A stretch of 64,000 bases of DNA, from the NCBI GenBank assembly GCA_963989245.1, contig OZ022345.1, positions 21,921,696-21,985,695 of the forward strand, in the 5' to 3' direction. Of this stretch, positions 21,981 to 34,100 are shown piece after piece. Under the pieces are notes generated by a model. That model saw only the letters and a list, made by a program, of their open reading frames with translations. It was not told the DNA's origin and ran no database searches. Position 1 is the first letter of the stretch; the number at the start of each line of letters is the position of its first letter. The stretch is from Nansenia antarctica. Taxonomy: Eukaryota; Chordata; Actinopteri; Argentiniformes; Microstomatidae. The position numbers were made by a program, and so were the translations under genes.

Positions 21981-22576
21981 TAGGGATGTCCCGATCCCAC
22001 TTTTTCACTACCGATACCGATACCTGGGCTTCGGGTATCGGCGATACCGATACCGATCCGATATTTGTATACATTTTTTTGACCCCTGAATAATAACAAA
22101 TACCTCCCCAGTATATAGTCCACACCAACAACAGTTAAATTAAAGACTGCCAGCCTTTATTAAAGCAACAAATGCGACGTGTTGTGGATTGGAACTACGG
22201 ATCATAAGCTTTCAAATGATGTGTCATACATTGAAATCTGAAAAAATATGAAGTTAGAGTCATTTGAATGTTGTTAGACGTCAGGCACATATAGGGTTAA
22301 CCTCTTTGTAATGAAACCGGAAGCACACAGCGCTATGCGCATTTTAAGCGCATATAGGACTCGCGTGAAGCATTTCTGCGACTCGCGTGAAGCATTTCTG
22401 TGACACGCGTTTCTGTTCACTGTTTTCATTCCCTCATCGCTTATACACATACGTTTGACTGCGCATGACAGTAGGATCGGATCGGAGCCTTTTTTTTCTG
22501 GTGCGATCCCCGATCCAGCATTCAGGACCAATATCGGGTCGATATCCGATATCAGTATCGGATCGGGACATCCCTA
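21981..22576. mobile_element. nested hAT MITE, TAGGGATGTCCCGATC ends
   Basis: Perfect 16-bp inverted repeat TAGGGATGTCCCGATC/GATCGGGACATCCCTA. Both ends have strings of CGATAC/GTATCG motifs. It lies within the BED exon of the enclosing hAT. The flanking 8-mers (ACGAATAT and ACATACGG) are only weakly similar, so the target duplication has decayed. Confidence 0.85.
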
Positions 22577-23672
22577 ACATACGGCATTTGCTGCGTTCGT
22601 CGATTCGCTCAGAGAGCGCCGAAGCGCACACTGGGCTCGACGTCATAAAGGGACCGAGTGCTTTGATTGGACGAGAGACGTTCCACTAGTGCTGGTCAGA
22701 GTTCCAGCGCGACTTCACGAGCGTAGTGTAGGTAGTGTTCAGCGACGTCATGTGACCCCGCGAGCAGGAAGTCACTAAGCTAGGCTAAGGCCCATAGCAA
22801 CAACTATTAGCGCGTGAGTTTTAGGTCTTCCTCTGTGCACCTTGCACAAGTGTAGATAGCGAGCGACTTTTCAGCATAGCAGGACATCTTTTAGATGATA
22901 AGAGGAACAGGCTGAGTGCCAAAAACGCTGAGATGCTTGTATTTCTCAAGGCTAATCTGCCAGTGATGCTGCTTAATCAGAAGTAAGGTTTGAGTCTGAA
23001 ATCTCCTTAGGTGCAATGTTTTGTTTTTTTGTTTTATTGATTATTGCTGACTTGCTGTCTTATCTCCTCCTAAATATGACTTGAAACTGACTGACTTGAA
23101 ACAGTATTTTATATTTGGCTATAGCCTGTTTATGTTGCAGTTTAGTTTGGGTATGTTTATTGTTCCTCAGGAAAGCTAGAGCTCCAAGTTCTCTAAGAGC
23201 CCCTAGTTCCTCTCATTCGAGTGGAATGTTGCACATTTGATGTGACAGTGTACATTTTATTTATTATGATTTTTATTTTCACATTTTATTTGTTTTTCCT
23301 GAAGTAAGCTACAGGTGGTTGTGAATTCAATAAAACAGATGATCGTCAATTCATGATCCTTTCTCATCTCCTAATTTCATTTGAATACTTAATATACAAT
23401 GTCAATGGTGTTAAGAATAATTAAAAACATAAATAATGCTACACAATAAATAGAATGCTTCAATTGCCATTTTCGACGCTGTGATCGGTGATCGGTGATA
23501 TCGGATCGGCAGATCACTGTATCCAGTGATCGGCACCAAAAACCCTGATCGGAGCATCTCTATTTATAACTGTGCTAGAGGGCAAACATTACAACATGTT
23601 CACTTATTACACAAAGACTGGGAAAGCGACACTAGCTTGAACAACAACGGAGGCGCCGACCTGACGGTAGGA

Positions 23673-24214
23673 GTTGGAGTAATTGATGAATGAAGCAGAG
23701 AGCTGCTAGATACAATGGTCAGTACAGAGCTGCAGCCGCTCATAGGTGGAGCTGCGTTAGTGATACAAGATCATTATTACATACTTATTCATTACAATCA
23801 AATACAATCATGTTCATAGATGTGGCTTTGTTTGGCTAGTTAACCAGCCAACTCTGTAACATTACCCTAGTGAATTACTCATGACATGACGTAGGCCTAC
23901 TAGTTCCCTCTCGTCCGCATTTCAGACAGCAAATGTTACCAGCCCTTTATAAACAAGCACAAACACTTTCCACCACTTATCCATGGCACTTTTTGTTCAG
24001 TAAAAGATTGCATTTCATGTTCGAAAGGCGCTATGTAAATAAAGCTTTACTTACTTACTTACTTACTTGATCAGCCTAGTTGCTGTGTTGTCAAGACAGA
24101 AAAAGCTAAACTTTTGGTTTTCCCTTGAAAAAGAGGGGGCCACATATTAAAGAGCTGTAATAAGACCCTTCCTCCAATCTGGATAGGAATACCCTCAAAT
24201 TAAAGAGGGTATTT
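23673..24214. repeat. repeat debris, LINE tail at 24020-24068
   Basis: Continuation of family F, then AAAGGCGCTATGTAAATAAA followed by (CTTA)n at 24047-24068, a family-E type LINE tail on +. No gene is visible. Confidence 0.55.
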
Positions 24215-24877
24215 GTGTGGTGGCCTGGGAAAACCCGTCGGATGTCGCTGGCGTTCGTTTGTGGCAAAGAGCAAAAATAGATGGAAATCGCGATTTTGGC
24301 GATTTTGATATTATGTGGTATTCTAGTACTTTGAACTCCATACTACATTATGGTGAATAAACATTTTAAGAAAACAAAAGAGAAAGTACTTATTTTTATG
24401 TTTTTGTGGTGGGTAGTTTGCTAGCAAAACAACGTCACGTTGAACGTGTCTCATTCTCAGTTAAGCAACGCACGCACACATGAGCGAAAGGAGAGACGAT
24501 ACTTCCACCTGTGTTATTGCCAGTTTACTGATGCTCACAATAAGCATAAAGTAATAAAATCTTAACTAGAAGACACACAAATGGATCTGTCCCTCGCATA
24601 CCGACGAGGCGAGCAGACTAACACCGCATCACAAGCAGACAAACGAGACCGGCCGATCTGCATAGGCTCCTCCCCCGACCCGGAGGAGAAAGGGGTAGTA
24701 ATGACCTTTCACTTTTTTTTACATGATACATTAAAATGCTCATAACTTTTTAAAATAAAGGGCTATCTCAGTCATTCAACCAGTTATGAATAGCAGAGAA
24801 CTTCTAATTTATGGAAATATAAAAAAATGAAAATGTCAAAATGCCACCATGTGAAGGGTTTTCCCAGGCCACCACAC
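24215..24877. mobile_element. MITE with GTGTGGTGGCCTGGG ends
   Basis: GTGTGGTGGCCTGGGAAAAC and GTTTTCCCAGGCCACCACAC are a near-perfect 20-bp inverted repeat. The 4-mer ATTT lies on both outer sides (24211-24214 and 24878-24881). The superfamily is not assigned. Confidence 0.75.
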
Positions 24878-25154
24878 ATTTAGTCTGCACTTTAAGGCCA
24901 TATTCATTCTATAACTGCAACTTGAATATGTTTTGGTAAACAGCTAAAATAACAACAATTCTGTCAGTGTCCAAAATGCATATATATATATATATATATG
25001 TATGGACCTACATATAGCTTGGCTACTGTTTTCCACTTCTGGTAAAAAAAATAACATAAAAGTATGTTTTGATTACATTTCTTCACTTTTGTTTTAATAT
25101 TTTGATCATCTTTATTCGTAGGATTCCCTGCACTGTGAACTCCCCATCTGGGCA

Positions 25155-28100
25155 ATGATGGATGCTTCTGCTTGTTCTGGTCATGACGACATGCGCCAGT
25201 GCTACGTCCAGTGTGGGAAGAAACTAAACATGGAGGATATTGTGAAAATACGGCAGCGAATTAGAAAAGGGGGACAACACCATTGTGGTACAACTGATCA
25301 GTAAGTCATACACATGCTGTGAATCCTGTCCACAAGTAGCCTATTGTGTTCACAGGGTTCGACAGTAACGCTTGTCCGGAGCAAGTAAAACATTTGCCGG
25401 GTTTGTTTGCGCGAGCCCGATGACGCTGCTGGATCCTGGATATTTTTAACTGTGTGCAGGAAGAACAACAGACAGCATAATAATAATATCTTCACTCCAC
25501 GATCATCTAGTCTGGTCTGGCGCCTGCGCCGTCTGTTGTTCTTCCTGCACACAGGTAAAAATATCCAGGATCCAGCAGCGTTGTCGGGCTTGCACAAACA
25601 AATCTGATGAATTTTTTACGTGCTCCGGGCAAGCGGGCAAGCGGGCAAGCGTTACTGTCGAACCCTGGTTCAATAATTCACCATAGGGTGCCAGGTGTAC
25701 AGTATGCTAATGGTGGTCATTGAATTGATATGATGAATTATACTGCCAGGTGCATAACTATAATCTTAGCCAAGTCATTGTATTAGCTCAGTACATTTCA
25801 GCAGCAGCTAAACAGTTGGTAATTAAAGGGCAGAACTATAAGCACATCTAATAGATGAATGTCATGTATGATAACGCAGCAAGCTTGCTTGAAAGGGAGC
25901 TGCCAGTCAAGCGTGCAAAGTCCACGCCCATACAGCCCTCTGTCTGACCAGGAAGTTGAGCCTAACTAGAAGATTATTGTCATTTTTTCTTGGACACAAA
26001 ATACAATTGGAACCGTTTAATGTCTACTTTCCAGACCCTTTAATTACAAAGAAATGCAATCAGTAATCAGATTATTGCATTTGCAGGACATGTCCTGTCA
26101 GTCTAGATGGGCTTTCAGTGAACTGTCATTTGTAATTGAGTCTGCACTGTTTTGCCTCCACTGTTTCTAGATGCAGGTCCTCTTCAGCTCATGTAACCAT
26201 GTATGAACCAGAGTCCACAGAGTCCCCCGGATCTGGCTGTGGTTCTCCAGCCCTGAAAAGCACACAGTGGGGTCCAGAGATGGTGGCAGTGAAGCTGGAG
26301 GAAGAAGATGTAGAGGAGAATGGTGTGATGGTGAAAGAAGAAGTGGAGGAGAAGAGAGTGATGGCGAAAGAAGAGGATGGAGGTGCAGCTGTAATGCAGA
26401 AGGGTGTGATGGTGAAAGAAGAAGATGGAGGAGAAGAAATGAGGGAGGAGGGAGTGATGGTGAAACAAGAGGTCGAAGTAGAAGTGGAGATTGAAGACAC
26501 GGATGGTAAGTCTTTGTTGTATAGTGGTGAGGGTCATTGCACTGCTGTAAAATCAATGCTGCCAGTGGCAAGGCAAGTTTATTTGAATGGCACATTTCAT
26601 ACAACAGGGGCAATTCAAAGTGCTTTACATACATTATTTAAAAATACAGCAAGAGGAGCATAGCAAGAAAATAAAAACGACTGAATAAAAGCAAATATAA
26701 GAGGTAAATAGATAAAACATTGAATAAGACAATAGTTCATGGATAAAAGACATTGATAGAAGTGTTTAATCATAACTGCTGCAAAACATGAAGGTTTTTA
26801 GCTTAGATTTAAATATGTGTAGGGTTTGTGCCTGTTTGATTTCTTCAGGGAGTTTGTTCCAGGAGCATACAGCAGCTGACCTTAGGGGCCTTAGGGAATA
26901 TAGGGTGGGAGGAGATCTGATATGAATATAGGGAGGGAGGAGATCTGATATGAATATAGGGAGGGAGGAGATCTGATATGAATATAGGGTGGGAGGACAT
27001 CTGATATGAATATAGGGTGGGAGGACATCTGATATGAATACAGGGTGGGAGGAGATCTGATATGAATATAGGGAGGGAGGACATCTGATATGAATATAGG
27101 GTGGGAGGAGATCTGAAATGTATTTTGGTCCCAGACCATTTTCTGTGAGAGACTGGTAGCCAGTGTAGGGATCTCAGGATTGGTGTAATGTGTTCAAACG
27201 TATTCATTTTTGTTAGGACCCTAGCAGTTGCGTTTTGGATGAGCTGCAGCTTACGAACAGCCCCTTTAGATAGGCCTGTTAGTAGGCCATTACAATAATC
27301 AAGTCTACTCGAAACAAATGCATGGATGAGTTTTTTTTTTCAAGGTCTTATTTGGACATGAAACCTCTCATTCTTGTTATGTTTTTCAGGTGATAGTAGG
27401 CTGATTAGTTATCAAGTTCATGTGGCTGTTGAAGTTTAGAGTCTAGAATAACACTAAGATTTCTGACCTGTTTTTTAGTTTAGAGAGAGAATCAAGTTTT
27501 GCACTGACATTCGATCTTTTGTCAGGTTTACCGAATACAATTATCTCTGTTTTGTCCTTAATGAAGAATGGACAGACTCTCACATGTTCATTCTTCCCAC
27601 GGGCAGTTCAGTTCAAACCCCGTAGGTCTGATATGTTTGGAGACCATGGCGATTATTAAAAGCGGCAATGTAAAGTGTTACGAGACTAAACCCATCTTTT
27701 GAGCAGAAACATACACACTCAAATCTGAACCGAGGACAGAGAAAATACACGATACAGAGCCCAATATGATCAATCCACCAGAATTCAAACACATTCATTC
27801 ACTGCCCAACAACGTGTTAATGAATGTTCCCTTAAAGTTGCTTGCGTTTTGCGTCAACATAAAACACATTTACTGACGGTCAAGGAGTGCATGAGTGGTA
27901 GCTGAACCCTTCCTTGAGGGGAAACAAAAATAAGAGTTTTGTGAAAAGATCAAGCAGATAGCGATGTACCTATGTAGGTGTACAGATACCTACATCAGCA
28001 TCATCAGCCACAAGGGAAACCGAAATATTAACCCAGGACATGCTAGCAAAACAGAAGAGAGAGGGAAACTCAAGCTACACTTTATATTTCGTTTTTAAAT

Positions 28101-31100
28101 TTATTTTTCAAAAATTAAGCACTTTATTTTAAGATGCACATTTTTCAAAAGCTCTGTTATGTATCTTTACATTTAAATGCAGCCCTTATTTTACATGAGA
28201 AAAGAACATTTATTAGTACTTATTAATCTCTCCACTTCAAAGTGAAAATCTACAATATTGTTGAAATATTATTGAATTGTACTTTAATATGTATATGTAC
28301 TATATGTATATATGTTACGGTACATGTGGGAAAACTAGGGTTAGGGTTAGGTGCTACGTCGACTTGGTACATGCTAGCATGTCTAACCCTAACCCTAATC
28401 CTAACCCTACCCCTAATCCTAACCCTAACCGTAGCACCCTAGCACCTAACCCTAACCCTAGTTTTCCCACATGTACCGTATTCCCACATGTACCATAACA
28501 TATATAAACCCCTCAAAAAAAGTTCGAAAATTTTGGTTGATTAATCCTCCCCTTTAATAATACCAATTGGTATTGTATTTTATATCGTTGGAAAGCCTGA
28601 TTAGTCACCTGTACAACGAGGTACAACTTGTAGGGATCATGCATTCATGGAATGAACAACACAGCTAAACATGTGGGTAGCGGCCCAAACATATTTGCCA
28701 AAATCCCCTATATTCTTCTGTTGGTATTCACTCTCGTTTTGAGTTGCTTGGTGGATTGGATGATTGCACTCTCCCACAGTAATAAGGAAAAAACAACACA
28801 TGTTGGCCATTTTTACACTTTATTAATTTTACACTGTCAGGAACCTGAGTAGCGTGTGGAAGATCCATACGCAGTCACAACAGCTTGGCACCTCCTCCTC
28901 ATGCTGGTCACCAGCCTGGTCACACTGCTGTGGGACGGCATCCCATTCCTCAACCAGGATTTGCCGCAAGTCAGCCAACATGGTTGCGTTGGTCACTCTG
29001 GCACGTACAGCACACCCAAGCTGATCCCACAAGTGTTCAATTGGGTTGAGGTCTGGACTCACGGCAGGCCATTCCACCCTCTCCACTCCCAAATTCTGCA
29101 GGTGCTCTGTGATGATCCTGGCTCTGTGGGGGCGAGCGTTGTCATCCTGGAGGATGGAGTTAGGTCCCAGAATCTGGAGATATGGGATCGCCACTGTCAA
29201 TTAGGTGCCATTCAGGTGCCAGTCATACACCTGCCAGCACTTGAAGCTCAAAACGAGAGTGAATACCAACAGAAGAATATTGCAGGGGATTTTGTCAAAA
29301 AATGTTGGCCTGCTACCCACACGTTTAGCGTGTTACTCATTCCACGAATGCATGATCCTTACAAGTTGTACCTCGTTGTAAAGGTGACTAATAAGGCTTT
29401 CCAACGATATAAAATACAATACCCATTGGTATTATTAAAGGGGAGGAAGAATCGACTGAAATAACGTTTCCAAACTTTTTTTGAGGAGTTTATATATATG
29501 GCACTGAATCATAACGCAATCTAGACATTATAATGTTCCATACCTTTGCTTGAGGACATTTTCTCTAACTGGACCTTGTTGAATTTTTGCTGAATACCCC
29601 TGCTATAGTTGTTCGGTGAGAGGGCTATGTATGTCATCTGCATATTTGTGGTAGGCAATTTTGTTCTTTTTTATGATGTGTCCCAATGGAAGCATATAGA
29701 GATTGAATAGGAGATGGGATTGACCCTTGGGGAACCCCACATGTCATTTTAATTTGGTCGCACACAAAGTTGCCAATGGAGACATAATAGCTTCTGTCCT
29801 GTAGGTAGGATCTAAACCAGTCTAGTAGTACTAAAACAGATTTTTCTGGAGTCAGTGTTCACACGAATGTCATTAAGGACCTTTATTTGGGGTTGAGTGG
29901 TTTGGGGAGTTGGGGGCAGGGAGTGAGGGTGGGGGGAGAGAAGGGGGGCTGCACCGTCGCATTAGTGGCTCAACAAGTTGGCTAACGATCTGTCTTGCCC
30001 TGGCGACTGAAGAGCGCAGTTCAGCCAGCTGTGATGAGTTTGGAGGGCCCTTTACTGTAGGCTGTCGAGGCTGACGAGACGCGGTTGAAACGCCTCCTAG
30101 GATTACGGTGCTAGTTGTCCGTCTTCCATTCCGTTTCAAAGCCTTCTAAATCATCCGAATCAGTTATAACATTGTCATAATAATAATAATAGTAATTACT
30201 TTTATTTGTATAGCGCTTTTCCTGCAAACGTTGCATCTCATCATCAATATCACTCCCTTCAGAACTAACTTCAGAAACTTCTCAGCTGTTGCCAAGATAT
30301 TGTGTAAAAAAAAAATCTGCACGTGTGTAGATACTCCCACGTGTATATGTTGATGCATTCCATTGGCCAAGAGACCAGAAGAATGTGGAAAAAATACACA
30401 TACAGTGTTTCCTCCAGGAATTTTTACCATGGTGGCGGGTAGTGCTGACCGGAACGCGTGCGCGTTTCATGCACGCGCATGAAACGCGCACGCGCGCTCA
30501 AAACAACGACGTCATTTCAGCCAAAACTCGAAAATAAAATGTTTTCCTGTAAATTAAAAACAAGGGTAGTCCGTCCGTCCGTCCCTCTCTGGAATGGAAT
30601 GGAATGGACTTTATTTGTCATTGCTACAGTACAGGTACCAGACAACGAAATGGTCCATTAAATAAAATGACACGGTTCAAATGTTCACGCCGGCAGTCCG
30701 GCTCTCACACATACTGGCAGCGTCCCGGTCTGACTTAGCTCTCGTTGGTGCACGGCTTTCTTTCTTTCCTTCCTTCCTTCCTTCCTTTATGTGAAGTGGC
30801 CGGTCCCGGGCACAGCTGCCTCGCATCCGCTCAACGAGCCCGGCGGTTCGGTGCTGCGCTGATTAGCGGATGCGGGACAGCTGTGTGAGCGGATCGCTCC
30901 ATCTCTCATCTTGATGAAGATGAATGATCTTTATTGTCATTGTAACAGGTACAACGTAATTTAAATGAGGAATCACAAAACAGTTTTGCAAGCGCGTCGC
31001 TTCGCGCTTGTGGGTGTGTCTAGCGCTGTGAAGGTCTGAAAAGCGGCCTAAATCTTTTTTTTTTTTTTTGGGTTGAGAAATCTGCATGGTGGCGGAGGAA

Positions 31101-34100
31101 ATTCCATCGTGGCGGACCGCCACGATGAAATGCATGTAGAGGAAACACTGCACATACTACAAAATGACGTATCCGCTTTCCCGGCTTGAAAGGTAGAACA
31201 ACGCAACAGCGCCCCTGGTTTAAATGGGTTAACCATTGTGTTACTCCCCCAATCCACTTGGTCATACAATTTGACCCTTTGACCCTTGTATTATGTTGGG
31301 ACAAACTCACACGTATATGACGTACAGGCATGTTTATATTATTTTATGTTATTACACCTTTTCTTTAACAATATATTTGAGAAACCAGAGAGACACCATT
31401 TATTAATTTATTTTTTTAATTTATTTTGTTAACCTTTATTTAACCAGGCAAACATGTAAGAACAAATTCTTATTTACAAATGCAGCCTGACCAAAAAGCA
31501 ATGCCTCTTTGGGGAGGGGGGGGGGGATGGGAAGCTAGAAATAAAACAAGGTCAAATAATTTACAACAATAAAACAATAAAACACTGGCAAATACAGATG
31601 CATTAAAATACTAACAGTCAGAGAGAGGGGAGAGAGAAGGAGGAGGTAGGGGAGAGGAAGAGCGGAGGTGAGGGATAGCGGGGGGAGTGGAGCAGGGGTA
31701 CTTAAAATGAGGCAGTTATGGGATGGGTGAGAGACGGTGATCAGCAGGTGCATTGATCGACTATGGTTCGATGCAGGATTTGTTTGAAAGCAGTGAGTGA
31801 GGTGAGTGCGGTGAGTTTGAGGGTGTTTTGTAAGGTGTTCCAGTCGCGTGCTGCAGCGAACTGGAAATCGCTGCGACCGACAACGGTACGGGCTTTGGGG
31901 ATGGTGAGTCGGACAAGATCACTGGATCTTAGAATGATGACGGGGCGGTGAGAGAGGTGCAGAAAGGATGAGAGGTAGAGAGGTGTTTTGCAAAGTATGG
32001 TTCTGTAGATAAGATGAAGCCAGTGACAGAGCCGTCTGCTGTGAAGACATGTCCGGTCTACAAGGGTGTACAGGTCACAGTGGTGAGTTGTGAAAGGCGC
32101 ACCAGTGGCAAAATGAATGGCGGAGTGATGGAGTGTGTGGAGTTTCCTGAGGGCAGACTGAGATGCCATCCTATAGATGGTATCGCCATAGTCGAATATG
32201 GGCAGGATGGTCATCTTGACAAGGGTATGTTTGGCTGCACGGGTGAAAGAGGCCTTGTTCCGGTATAAAAAGCTTAGGCGAGCTTTGACTTTTGTCTGCA
32301 GGTGCTTTATGTGGGTGGTGAAGGAAAGGGATGAGTCCAGCCACGTGTGGGGCCAGGAGTACACCAAGTGCAGTTAGGGTGCAAGCTGGGGCAGAGGGTG
32401 GTCTGTAGCAGACAGCGACAGAGAGAGAGAAATTGGAAGACAGTTTGATCCTTAACACTAGCAGTTCAAATTGTTCGGGGACAGACTTGGACATTAAGAT
32501 AGAACATTGCAGGTGGTCTTAAACAAACAAAACTACACCACCACCTTTGGTGGCTCTGTCCTGACGAAAAATGTTGTAACCTGGTATGGAGATGTCTAGA
32601 TTGGAAACACTGTTCTTAAGCCATGATTCTGAAATAGCTAGAACATCAGGAATAACAGTGTGTACCCAGGACTTTAGCAGGTCTAGAAAGCCCATAGACT
32701 TGCCATCACATAAATCATTGAATGACAGGTCAGAGATGGCATGATCAACAATAGCTGGGCCTGGATTGGGATGTACATTACCAGAGATGAAAAGGATGAG
32801 GATAATCAAAATGCGTCTAAGTATGGAGCCATAGCCTTGCTTAAGATGATTGTTATTTTTCATGGAGGGTTTGGCATGGATTGGGAGAGGAGGGTCAATA
32901 AATTGCTGCAACAGTATGAAGGAATACAATGGAGAGCATGGCACAGACAGACTAGGAAGACATGTATTCTTTGTAATCCAGAAAGTGGAGGCATCACTGG
33001 GCAGTAAACTGAAATCCAGCGTGCCACCACCATAGGAAACTATGTCTGGCCTGTGTAAACGCCCGGGTGCAACCTCAGGAGATTGGGCCAGAGTGAGCAG
33101 ACAAGTAACCAGCAGTGTAGGCCAGAAGGCCACAGGAAAATACATGCCAACAAACACCGGAACCAAACAAAAGTTACAGAGATTAGCAGTCCTCAGTTCA
33201 GCAAACCAACTGATTGGCTAACTAACAAGTAGCTAGCAGCAGGTAGGTAGCATGCAGCCAGGAGCAGGTGGGTAGCAGCAGAGAACAGGTAGCTAGCAGC
33301 AGACAACAGGTAATGAAGCTAGAAGCAGGGAACAGGTAGCTAGCAGCAGGCAGCTAGCAGCAGGAATCAAGTGGGGTGCAGCAGAGTAGCTAGCAGCAGC
33401 AGGTATTTTAGCTGTAGCAGGCAGCGTAGCTTGTAGCAGGCAGCAGGTGTTGTAGCTTGTAGCACGGTAGCAGGCAGCAGGTGTTGTAGCTTGTAGCAGT
33501 GAACAGGTAAGCTAGCAGAAGCAGCAGCATATAGCAGCCAGCCTACCTGTCGGAGATTGTTTGGCTGTAGCAGGTGTGGGCCCAGGCTGAGGCTAGCTTA
33601 AGTCCAGGCTGCAGGTGTAGAGCCAAGCAGGTAACAGCTGAGGTCCAGGCTTAGGAGATGTAGAGCCAGGATGAAGCGAACTGAGATGTAGGCCAGAGTC
33701 CAGGCTGTAGCAGGTAGCTGAAGCTAGCAAGCTAAAGCTAGCTGAAGCCTGGAAGTGACTCAACTTGTTTGTTGATTTAAAAGTCCATAAAAGCAGCCAG
33801 ATGTGCCCTTCTTGGAGAGGTTTTAGAGGAGAAACCTTCGGAAGGTTTTGGAGTATAAACTATAGGTATATATCTATTTAAAATAATATTCTTCTTTTTG
33901 ACAACTTTGCTCAATGTTTTGCACAAAATGTGTTTGTAACCCTGTATATGTTCATATTCTTACAGATGAGCAGAGCTCCAACCCAGGTTCAGACAGCGAG
34001 CCCAGCTCCACCACATCAGGAAACCTTAAACAACACAGGAGACACACAGGAGAGAAAACACACCACTGCTCCCAGTGTGGCAAGACTTACAAGCATGTAG

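Larger units (their letters stand above)
21736..23562 (+). mobile_element. hAT element with BED relic, TSD TTTATAAC
   Basis: Perfect 16-bp ends TAGAGATGCTCCGATC and GATCGGAGCATCTCTA, with TTTATAAC duplicated at both sides (21728-21735 and 23563-23570). Subterminal GATCGG/CCGATC motifs are dense. A BED finger frame starts at 21853 and is cut by another nested hAT. A related left end occurs at 40133. Confidence 0.95.
21640..23672. repeat. dispersed repeat family F, copy 2, split by a hAT
   Basis: 21640-21735 and 23571-23672 together match 1-206. Everything between is a hAT element. After 23672 this copy continues with sequence that copy 1 lacks. Confidence 0.8.
26550..29875 (-). mobile_element. 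L2-like LINE 3' half, split by later insertions
   Basis: The 3' end at 26550-26640 has the TTCAAAGTGCTTTACATACA motif. On the minus strand the frame at 27207 reads MNTFEHITPILRSLHWLPV, a hallmark of L2-type reverse transcriptase C-termini. Upstream sequence at 27140-27560 and again 29540-29875 is colinear with the usual antisense of such elements. About 2 kb between (27560-29540) is inserted DNA. Many breaks make it inactive. It fills much of intron 2 of the zinc-finger gene. Confidence 0.7.

Noticed and set aside
26167..26634. Leu/Ser/Pro/His-rich frames antisense to ZNF exon 2
   Set aside because: They are shadows of the acidic purine-rich exon, whose + frame has fitting splice sites.
28856..29464. 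202-residue + frame across the Tc1 element
   Set aside because: It is antisense to the recognised DD34E transposase and crosses the TIR.
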